Origin: Cytophagales bacterium
GTDB lineage: Bacteria; Bacteroidota; Bacteroidia; Cytophagales; Cyclobacteriaceae
Assembly: GCA_016124425.1 (NCBI GenBank)
Contig: WGNT01000103.1
Coordinates: 1-53,214 of the forward strand
Length of the DNA: 53,214 bases
Reading direction: 5' to 3'
Shown here: in pieces, positions 43,095 to 50,946 of the stretch
Numbering within the stretch: position 1 is the first letter of the stretch
How the letters are laid out: each line of letters begins with the position of its first letter
Translations under genes and position numbers: made by a program
The notes under the pieces: model-generated
What the model was told of the DNA's origin: nothing
Database searches by the model: none
Seen by the model: the letters and a program-made list of their open reading frames with translations, nothing else

Positions 43095-44305
43095 GATTGT
43101 AGTCTTTTTGATTCTACTTTATAAAAATGCAGGCCAGAACATAGAAAAATTGCATTCACATATGTGCCAAGATACAAAATGCCTTGTAAGTTTAGCAATG
43201 CTATAAATATTCCCAAATATCCTTGATTTTGAAATCCACGAGTAAGGTTATAGAGCATGACAGCAAACATTAAGGCTAAATAAATATAACCTAGATAGCC
43301 AAATCGCAGTTTGAACCAAGCCCATGCATAATGGGCGTGTCCGTAGTCTCTTACATATGTATGCGTTGATTGGAAATCATATAGCCCGCCAAAACCCAGA
43401 CCTAGCCATTTTTGTGTTTTTCCTTTTCTCTCAAGTGTTCTGCTGATGCTTTCATATTCAGCTGCTCGTTCGCCGATAGATCCTGTGCGTGCTCGAAAAT
43501 CAATTTGTGTAATACCAATAATACGACGATATGTTTTTGAGTCTTCTGGAAGCATCAGCCATCCAGCAGCCAGAACGGTTAGTGAGATAATGATAATCAT
43601 AAAACCTTGTGCAGGATTGGAAATTGTTCTAAACCCGGCGTAACCTGAAGTTACTAGTAACATAAAAGCTAGGGATGTTCTGTTAATTTCTGAAATTGAT
43701 AAAACAATCATGGCAATAAACAAGATTGCCATGAATTTTGGAAATGGTTTGATGCACAAAAGACCCGTAAAAAGAGCTGGTAAAACGATTTGAGAAAGAG
43801 GAATAGTTGCAGTTGTTGGTTTTCCTAAAAAATCGCCTATAAATCCTATAAGACATGAAATAAAAGCCATGCTGGTAATATTGAAAAACAGAGATTCAAA
43901 ATTAACGGGTTTGTTCTCAGTGGCCGATTGCAGACGCAAAATATTCAATGCAATCATGAGCAAAGGTATTGTGTCATTCAACAATTCAAAAGGTTTGTTT
44001 CCTGAATATAAGCCTATAAATAAACCTTGGCATAGCATAATCCCAATGAGAATTGTGAAAAGTGAAATAGGGTTGATTGAAATTCTTATATTTGTAACCT
44101 TATTGAATGAAATTACATAATCTAATAACAGAAGAATATAGAATATCCATTGCTTGTGCTGTGATTGGACAAGGCTCGACTGTCCTAAAACAAGCTCAAA
44201 TATGATTTTTACTATTATATCAGCAAAAAGAAGATATAAGATAATACGTTCTAGGAAATTTCGTTCCCAAAAACTCTTAATTAGCAGTGTTAAATTCAAA
44301 TTCAC
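43091..44305 (-). CDS. O-antigen polymerase/ligase-like membrane protein (Wzy-like)
   Basis: The product (404 aa) has about ten membrane helices and one long periplasmic loop at about residues 255-325, with GLGFGGLYDFQSTHTYVRDY and GHAHYAWAWFKLRFGYLGY. A His- and Tyr-rich loop followed by a WxxxRxG-like helix is the usual mark of Wzy polymerases and WaaL ligases. With a flippase, Wza and Wzc nearby, a polymerase is the better call. It is on the strand opposite its neighbours and 91 bases from the EEP gene. Confidence 0.8.
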   Translation of the reverse strand: MNLNLTLLIKSFWERNFLERIILYLLFADIIVKIIFELVLGQSSLVQSQHKQWIFYILLLLDYVISFNKVTNIRISINPISLFTILIGIMLCQGLFIGLYSGNKPFELLNDTIPLLMIALNILRLQSATENKPVNFESLFFNITSMAFISCLIGFIGDFLGKPTTATIPLSQIVLPALFTGLLCIKPFPKFMAILFIAMIVLSISEINRTSLAFMLLVTSGYAGFRTISNPAQGFMIIIISLTVLAAGWLMLPEDSKTYRRIIGITQIDFRARTGSIGERAAEYESISRTLERKGKTQKWLGLGFGGLYDFQSTHTYVRDYGHAHYAWAWFKLRFGYLGYIYLALMFAVMLYNLTRGFQNQGYLGIFIALLNLQGILYLGTYVNAIFLCSGLHFYKVESKRLQS

Positions 44306-44396
44306 GATATATCTTCTATCTTGTCTTTTTCATCAAACAGCTTACGTTTAAGTCTTTATAAGGTGAAGTGGTTTTAGTGAAATCAGGCTTGGAAAT

Positions 44397-45374
44397 ATGA
44401 TTACATATTATAAAAGAAAATCTAAACCTCTTCTAACATACATTATTTTTTACATCAGCTTATTTCTTTGTGTAATAAGCTACGTTCCTTTCGACGTTTG
44501 GTTTTTCGATTTTCTTATCCAATTTCGTATTCATATCTCTTTCACATTTCTTTTGATTGCAGGATTATTTCTATTTTTTCGAGAGATTTTATTTTTTTTT
44601 CTTCAACTCCTTATTTCTTTTATGTTTCTGCTCCCTGTTGTGAATATTTACCAAGAGAGCTTTAATTCGACATGCCTAATTAATCCTGGAATAGAGCCTT
44701 TACGTGTTGTTACTTTCAACAAATACAGAGCAAACAAAAATTATGATGAAATTTTGGCTCTTGTACGAGAAGTTGATCCGGATATTTTGTTTTTGCTGGA
44801 GACGAATAGAAACTTTTTTGAGGCTGTAAATGATCCATTCAATAAAATACACTTGTTTACAGATATAAATTTTTCCAAAAGTAACAACTACCGGTCTCTT
44901 CTTTATTCGAAATATCCAATAGACAAGATCAATAATCATGAGCTGCCAAATGGCTGGCAATATGTTTTAGAAGCAGAAATAAATCATTCTTTTGAAAACA
45001 TTTCTTTTTTAGGCATTCATACACAATCACCTAAAACCAAAGAACGCCTTAAGGCAAGAGATAGTCATATTTACAGTCTTTCGGATCATATTTCAAAAGT
45101 AACAAGGCAAGAACGACCTATAATCGTTGCAGGTGATTTTAACTCTGTCCCATGGCATCCAATTATAACTCATTTTAAAAATAGGACCCTACTTAAATAT
45201 CGTATACCGGAAAATGCAATTGGTACTTGGCCTTCTTGGATGCCTGCAAAAACAGGCGTTATGATTGACCATATATTTTTTAGCAAAAAGCTCGGTGCTG
45301 TGAAAACAGAAGTGTTATCCGCTTCTGGATCAGATCATTTGCCTGTTTCAACACTTTTATACTTTTGTGAATGA
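44397..45374 (+). CDS. Membrane-anchored endonuclease/exonuclease/phosphatase (EEP) family protein
   Basis: The product (325 aa) has three hydrophobic helices in the first 90 residues. An EEP domain follows: LRVVTFNKYRANKNYDEILA near residue 102, ILFLLETNRNFFEA, IIVAGDFNSVPWHP near 243, and the closing SGSDHLPVSTL near 310. The catalytic Glu, Asp-Asn and Asp-His pairs are all present. The domain is probably periplasmic. Family members cut phosphodiester bonds in DNA, phosphoinositides or sphingolipids; next to a Wzy/Wza locus it may act on a lipid carrier or on extracellular DNA. The substrate is unknown. Confidence 0.82.
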   Translation: MITYYKRKSKPLLTYIIFYISLFLCVISYVPFDVWFFDFLIQFRIHISFTFLLIAGLFLFFREILFFFLQLLISFMFLLPVVNIYQESFNSTCLINPGIEPLRVVTFNKYRANKNYDEILALVREVDPDILFLLETNRNFFEAVNDPFNKIHLFTDINFSKSNNYRSLLYSKYPIDKINNHELPNGWQYVLEAEINHSFENISFLGIHTQSPKTKERLKARDSHIYSLSDHISKVTRQERPIIVAGDFNSVPWHPIITHFKNRTLLKYRIPENAIGTWPSWMPAKTGVMIDHIFFSKKLGAVKTEVLSASGSDHLPVSTLLYFCE

Positions 45375-45457
45375 CTTTGCTTCTTCAATCGATTACGTTA
45401 CAATCAACTTTGGCCGCTGGCTTTGTCTAATAACTTTTCGAGTTTCAGGATTTAGGT

Positions 45458-46651
45458 ATGTTTTTAAAGCGCATCACGGCTTTGTCTACTGTGCTTGCTA
45501 CTCTGGTGGCAGCATGTGGAACTTTACCAATTTCTGGACCAGGTAGTACCGATACAATTAACAATGCTAGTTTGGTAGTGGATGAACAGCAAACACTCAA
45601 GCCAGATTTTTCATATGCAGTTGTCGGCATCAACGACAAAACATTAGAAAAAATTGTTTCAAGTGTAAGTGAGTTTCCCTTATTAAAAAGCTGGCCTCTT
45701 AAAAACGAACCTGAGATTATTCATGTAAAAAGTGGCGATACAATACAAGTAACAATTTATGAGGCGCAATCTGGGGGTTTGTTTATCCCAATAGAAGCGG
45801 GGATTAGGCCGGGTAATTTTGTATCCTTACCACCCCAAACTGTTGAACAATCTGGTAAAATTACAGTGCCTTATGTAGGGTTGGTTCAAGCGGCTGGCAG
45901 AACAACGAATGATATAAGCCAAACGATCACAAGAGGTTTGGTAGATAGAGCAATAGAACCACAAGTTGTTGTTTCTTTTACTAATCGAGAGAATTCTGAT
46001 GTAAGTGTTATTGGAGCGGTTGAGGCATCAGCAAGATTTCCTCTTGATTTTAATGGAGACCGTATCTTAGACGCTATTGCGTCTGCGGGAGGTCCCATAT
46101 TTCCTGGTTTCGAAACTTATGTTTCCTTACAAAGGGGCGAAGAAGAATATACAATTCCTTTTGATCAGCTTGTAAGGGAACCTAATCGAAACGTGTTTTT
46201 AAGGAGTAAGGATACAGTTTATTTATACAGACAACCCAAAAGATTCCAAGCTTATGGGGCGACAGAAAGGCAGGGGAGTATAGACTTCGGGAAAAGGAAA
46301 GTTTTTCTTTCTGAAGCTCTTGGCTTAGCAAATGGCCTAAGTGATGTTCAAGCGGATCCTGCCGAGATTTATGTTTATCGTCATGAAACATCTGAATATT
46401 TAATGGATCTTGCATCTTATGATGCCTCTGCTCTTCACAAGCTGGAGAAAGGTCAGAATGTATCTGTTATTTATAAATTAGACTTAACAGAACCCAACGG
46501 GTTTTTCTGGGCTAAGCAATTTCCCATGCAAGATGGAGATGTGATTTACGTAGCGAATGCAAAATCTGTTGAATTCTTGAAATTTCTGAATATTCTTGGC
46601 AGCACAGCGGTCACAACCTCGAATACTCAGAATGCTGAAGGAACATTTTAA
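45458..46651 (+). CDS. wza: Polysaccharide export outer-membrane lipoprotein (Wza-like)
   Basis: The product (397 aa) has a lipoprotein signal with lipobox LVAAC near residues 16-20. A polysaccharide export domain follows from about 88 (EIIHVKSGDTIQVTIYEA, GKITVPYVGLVQAAGRT). Two SLBB-like parts come next (VSVIGAVEASARFPLD, RILDAIASAGGP and ERQGSIDFGKRKVFLSEALG). It would form the outer-membrane channel for the polysaccharide. It is followed after 3 bases by the Wzc-like gene, the normal order for capsule export units. No Wzb phosphatase gene is seen between them. Confidence 0.9.
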   Translation: MFLKRITALSTVLATLVAACGTLPISGPGSTDTINNASLVVDEQQTLKPDFSYAVVGINDKTLEKIVSSVSEFPLLKSWPLKNEPEIIHVKSGDTIQVTIYEAQSGGLFIPIEAGIRPGNFVSLPPQTVEQSGKITVPYVGLVQAAGRTTNDISQTITRGLVDRAIEPQVVVSFTNRENSDVSVIGAVEASARFPLDFNGDRILDAIASAGGPIFPGFETYVSLQRGEEEYTIPFDQLVREPNRNVFLRSKDTVYLYRQPKRFQAYGATERQGSIDFGKRKVFLSEALGLANGLSDVQADPAEIYVYRHETSEYLMDLASYDASALHKLEKGQNVSVIYKLDLTEPNGFFWAKQFPMQDGDVIYVANAKSVEFLKFLNILGSTAVTTSNTQNAEGTF

Positions 46652-46654
46652 GCC

Positions 46655-48757
46655 ATGAATAATGATGACATATTAAGTCTTGAGCGTGTTTATGCTTCTC
46701 TAAAACGGGGTAAGAAGCTGATTGCTTTTTCGACGCTCTTTTCATTATTATTGGCCGTTTTGTACATTAGTTTTACAGCGCGGCAATATACGGCAATAAC
46801 CTCTATTCTTCTGGATCCTGCTCAGGCGCAGACGGTTTCTGAGATTTCTGCTAAAGCGCAAAGAGGTTTTGAAGACCAGCAAATTTTTAGTGAGCTTGAA
46901 GTTTTAAAGTCGCGGCGAGTTGCAGAAAAGGCAATGGAATATCTATTGCCAAGACAAGAATTAATAAAGTTAGAAAATGATTTTGTTGATAGAGAGAGGA
47001 AATTGACGGCTTTAAGGTCAGGACTTTATGTATATAGAGAAGGACAAAGCTATGTTCTTGTATTGCATTACGTCCATACCGATCCTGAAGAAGCCGCAAA
47101 AAGAGCGAATGCATTTGCAAGAGCTTTTACATATGAGCAAATAAACGCATTTTCTGAAGGTTCTGAAAAGACTGTTGATTGGCTCAAAAATAAAATTGAA
47201 GAATTAAGGGAAAATAGCGTGGAGGCTTATGAGGCTGTTCAGGCTTTTAGAGTAAGGCATAACCTAATTAATTCAGGTGGTAGCACTGTTAATGAACAAC
47301 AATTATCAAATATGAATACTCAACTAAGTAATGCAAAGGCAGCTACTGCTACAGCCAGAGCGCGGTATTATCATGCCGAAGAAATTATAAAGAAGAATGA
47401 TATCTCTGCTGCGGTTGCAGAAGCGTTTGATAATGATGTTATTAATAATGTAAGAGCACAATATATTGATGGACAACAAAGGTTGCTAAAATTAATCCGA
47501 ACACTCGGAGAAGATCATCAAGCTGTCATAAGTTTACGCCAAGAGCAAGAAGAAGCTCGAAATGTTATTTTCACTGAAATGAAGCGTATTACACAAAGCT
47601 TTAAGAATGAATACGAAGTTTTAAAAACGCGAGAGCAATCTCTTGAGGAAAGTCTAACAGCGCTTATTTCTCAAAAAATAGAGAATGATAAATTGGCATT
47701 TGAGCTACTAGCTCTAGAAAAAGAGGCTGAATCTTTTCAAGCACTTTATAATGATTATTTGGAGAAGTTTGAAATCATCGGACAACAAGAATCTTTTCCT
47801 GTAAGTGAATCTCGTATTCTATCTGAAGCAGTAAGACCCTTAGAATCTAGCCATCCTAAGACTTTCTTAATTATTGGAATGGCCTTGATTGTGGGAGTTG
47901 GTTTAGGAGTATTTTTAGCATTATTAGTTGATAATTTTGATAAAAGTTTTAAGCGTGCTGGACAAGTTGAAAAAACAACAGGGCTTTTCTTTCTTGGGTT
48001 TTTACCTAAATTTGATAGTCATTTTAGGTCTCATTCTAAAAACTCGAGTGCTAAAAGCGCGTTGTTTCAAGAGTTTGAATACAGACAGAGTTACGATGTG
48101 CCTTTATCACTTTATGCAGAGACATCGCGTCATATTAAAATAGCCATCGATAAAAGGCGTCAAACAAATTGCCATGTGTTGGGTGTGACGTCAGATATTT
48201 TAAATAATGGAAAATTAGTCACTATAACAAATTTAGCTATTTACCTAGCAGGTCAAGGTTCCAAAACTCTTTTGATTGATGCTGATTTAAGAAATCCGTC
48301 TCTTTCCAAGCAAAATTTCAAATCTTATGAATATAGCTTACAAGATGCTTTGGAAGCGCGTGATGAGGCTAAAAGTATTTTTTTACAAGATCCTGAGACA
48401 GGCTTATGCGTTTTGCCTTCAAGAGAGTTTCGCAACCAATCCAATCGTGGTTTGTACAACATAGAAAACTTTAAGGCAGTTATCAATACTTATAAAAAGG
48501 AGTTTGAGCACATCATTTTGGATCTTCCTCCGTTAGGCACTACATCCGATCTGGCGAGCTTTGGAAGTGTAGTAGATGATTACTTACTTGCCTTGGTTTG
48601 GAGTTTCTCTAGGCCTAATAAATTAAATTTTTATTTGAAACAGAATGGCTTGGAAAAATCTAAAATTTTGGGAGCTGTTTTGTGTGAAGCAGATATGAAA
48701 TGTATGGTGCAGAACTATGGACACGATATTTATCCAGAATATACTACAATAACATAA
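46655..48757 (+). CDS. Wzc-like polysaccharide co-polymerase with degraded kinase site
   Basis: The product (700 aa) has a Wzz domain: helix 1 near residues 22-40, a long coiled-coil periplasmic part and helix 2 near 405-430. A cytoplasmic BY-kinase-like domain follows. Walker A' (TLLIDADLRNPS near 538) and Walker B (HIILDLPPLGTTSD near 618) are intact. The Walker A region reads GVTSDILNNGKLVT, with Lys kept but the following Ser/Thr replaced by Leu and the usual PGEGKS run lost. Three Tyr lie in the last 14 residues (NYGHDIYPEYTTIT), a short Tyr-rich tail. It likely sets chain length with Wza, perhaps without phosphorylation. Confidence 0.85.
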   Translation: MNNDDILSLERVYASLKRGKKLIAFSTLFSLLLAVLYISFTARQYTAITSILLDPAQAQTVSEISAKAQRGFEDQQIFSELEVLKSRRVAEKAMEYLLPRQELIKLENDFVDRERKLTALRSGLYVYREGQSYVLVLHYVHTDPEEAAKRANAFARAFTYEQINAFSEGSEKTVDWLKNKIEELRENSVEAYEAVQAFRVRHNLINSGGSTVNEQQLSNMNTQLSNAKAATATARARYYHAEEIIKKNDISAAVAEAFDNDVINNVRAQYIDGQQRLLKLIRTLGEDHQAVISLRQEQEEARNVIFTEMKRITQSFKNEYEVLKTREQSLEESLTALISQKIENDKLAFELLALEKEAESFQALYNDYLEKFEIIGQQESFPVSESRILSEAVRPLESSHPKTFLIIGMALIVGVGLGVFLALLVDNFDKSFKRAGQVEKTTGLFFLGFLPKFDSHFRSHSKNSSAKSALFQEFEYRQSYDVPLSLYAETSRHIKIAIDKRRQTNCHVLGVTSDILNNGKLVTITNLAIYLAGQGSKTLLIDADLRNPSLSKQNFKSYEYSLQDALEARDEAKSIFLQDPETGLCVLPSREFRNQSNRGLYNIENFKAVINTYKKEFEHIILDLPPLGTTSDLASFGSVVDDYLLALVWSFSRPNKLNFYLKQNGLEKSKILGAVLCEADMKCMVQNYGHDIYPEYTTIT

Positions 48758-48841
48758 ATAAATTTAAAATTTTCCATAATATTAACCTCTCGTTAAGAAG
48801 CTTTAAGCAACAATTAAATATTCGAACGAACGAGGGTAGCT

Positions 48842-50863
48842 ATGGGTATAGTTAATTTCAACGGTGTTGAAACAAATATTTCTGAAACAATCTCCAATCC
48901 TTTTTTAGGTAATCAAATACTTGAGATAAATGGAGTTTATTTCATTAATGCGGAGCTTTTAGATGGTGGCTCAACACCTGGAAATATATTAATCGCTAGC
49001 AGTAATAATCAATACATACGTTTAGAAGACAATACTGGCAAGCTTTTGCTTTCAAACTTTGATGTAATTTTGCTGGGTGGCGGAGATGATATTATCAATC
49101 TCGCAAGCAGAATAAATCATGTTTCTAATCTCAGAATTAACACTGGTAGTGGTAATAATATTGTATGGTCAGGAGCAGGGGATGATGAAATTACAGCGTT
49201 AGATGGGGATGATATACTTCATGGCGGCCCAGGCCATGATATCATCAATTCAGGTGGTGGAAATGATGTAATTACTGGTGGCCAAGGAAATGACACAATC
49301 AACGCCGGCGATGGGTTTGACACAGTTATTTATTCTGGATCATACTATCAATACCAAATAATAAACAAGGCTGATCAAATATTTATATCAAATCTAAAGG
49401 GCTTGGATGGCTCGGATATTGTTACCGGAGCTGAGAGATTTCAATTTGATGATGGAATATTTGAAAATGGGGTTTTCACACCTTTTATAAATGATCAAAT
49501 ATTCATAGCAACTGTAGACGCAGAAATTTTTGAGGGAACAGAACTGGGTTTTGATACTGTTGATTACAGTTTTTCAGCAAGTGGTGTGTATGTTGACTTA
49601 GAAGACCCTTCTTTGGTATTTGGTGGTCATGCAAATGGTGACAGGCTTATTTCTATAGAAGCCATTATAGGAAGCGGTAACAATGATCGTCTCTATGGTA
49701 ACGAGGCAGATAATATCTTGGATGGTGGTTCAAGAAATGATTATTTAAATGGTCGCTCAGGGGATGACACTCTATACGGCGGACATGGAGAAGATATTCT
49801 GGTCGGTGGCAAAGGTTCAGATACTCTTTATGGTGGTGCAGGAGATGATGTTCTTCATGGGAATGGTATTGAAAATTCGGAAATCCAAAATGTGTTAAAC
49901 GGGTTTTCAGGTGCTGTGTTTAATGAAAATCTCAATAGCTTCTACTTTTTTGCACCCACCTTAGGTGTTAGTTGGGATCTTCTTGCTGCTGTTGCATCAA
50001 CTGTAGTTTTTAATGGTGTTGGTGCTCATATTGCGAATATTACAAGTGCTGAAGAGTATAATTATATCAATCAATATATTGGTAATTCACCTGTTTGGTT
50101 AGGCGGAAGCGATGTTGCGCAGGAAGGTCAATGGACTTGGTCGGCAGGCGCTGAAGAAGGCTCGATTTTTTATGATAATTCTCTGGTAAATGTAAATTCA
50201 TATAAAAGTTTTTTTAGTGGCCAGCCTTTTTTTGCATCGGCAGGAGACGAAGCTACTGACGCGCTTATTATGTGGTCTCCGTATTCTTGGATTGATTACT
50301 ATGCAGCAGCACCAGCAGGGATAGTTGCTGAATGGGATGCCGGTGCTATGAATGATGATAATGCGGTTGACAGATTATTTGGTGGTGACGGTAATGATAC
50401 ACTCTATGGATACGGTGGTCATGATGAATTACATGGGGATAGAGGTAATGACTTACTATATGGGGGTAACGGAGATGATTTGCTGTATGGCGGTGAAGAG
50501 ATAGATAATCTTTATGGCCAAGCAGGGAATGATACACTTAAAGGGGGTGCAGGAAGTGATTTGCTTGTTGGCGGGCAAGGGGCAGATACATTTGTCATAG
50601 AATATGGTTATGTTGACACAATCGTAGATTTCTCGTTATCAGAAAATGACGTATTGGATATTTCAAATATTATATTTGGTTATAATCCATTAACTAGCCT
50701 CATCAGCGACTTTGTTAGGATTGAGGATGATGGCTCCAACAGCAATTTATATGTAGATATCAATGGGGGTGGCAATAATTTTGTACAAGTTGCTACACTT
50801 CTAAACGTAAGCGGCATCGATAATGTAGAAGACCTAGAAGCTTCAGGCAATATTATCGTCTAA
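48842..50863 (+). CDS. RTX calcium-binding protein with an inserted C-type-lectin-like domain
   Basis: The product (673 aa) has a distinctive N-terminal part of about 90 residues (MGIVNFNGVETNISETISNP). RTX nonapeptide blocks of the GGxGxDxLx type lie at about 95-150, 280-335 and 505-590. Residues 345-500 form a C-type-lectin-like domain: HIANITSAEEYNYINQYI, VWLGGSDVAQEGQWTWSAG and IVAEWDAG. The C-terminal 100 residues look like a type I secretion target. No signal peptide is seen. GAGGG precedes the ATG. It would be exported by a type I system not in this window, and bind calcium and possibly glycans outside the cell. Confidence 0.88.
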   Translation: MGIVNFNGVETNISETISNPFLGNQILEINGVYFINAELLDGGSTPGNILIASSNNQYIRLEDNTGKLLLSNFDVILLGGGDDIINLASRINHVSNLRINTGSGNNIVWSGAGDDEITALDGDDILHGGPGHDIINSGGGNDVITGGQGNDTINAGDGFDTVIYSGSYYQYQIINKADQIFISNLKGLDGSDIVTGAERFQFDDGIFENGVFTPFINDQIFIATVDAEIFEGTELGFDTVDYSFSASGVYVDLEDPSLVFGGHANGDRLISIEAIIGSGNNDRLYGNEADNILDGGSRNDYLNGRSGDDTLYGGHGEDILVGGKGSDTLYGGAGDDVLHGNGIENSEIQNVLNGFSGAVFNENLNSFYFFAPTLGVSWDLLAAVASTVVFNGVGAHIANITSAEEYNYINQYIGNSPVWLGGSDVAQEGQWTWSAGAEEGSIFYDNSLVNVNSYKSFFSGQPFFASAGDEATDALIMWSPYSWIDYYAAAPAGIVAEWDAGAMNDDNAVDRLFGGDGNDTLYGYGGHDELHGDRGNDLLYGGNGDDLLYGGEEIDNLYGQAGNDTLKGGAGSDLLVGGQGADTFVIEYGYVDTIVDFSLSENDVLDISNIIFGYNPLTSLISDFVRIEDDGSNSNLYVDINGGGNNFVQVATLLNVSGIDNVEDLEASGNIIV

Positions 50864-50946
50864 ACAAAATATATTTACATAATATTAATACAGCTTTAAT
50901 ACAATTCACGTAAAATTTTAGAATACGTGTGTGTATGGGGATAGGT

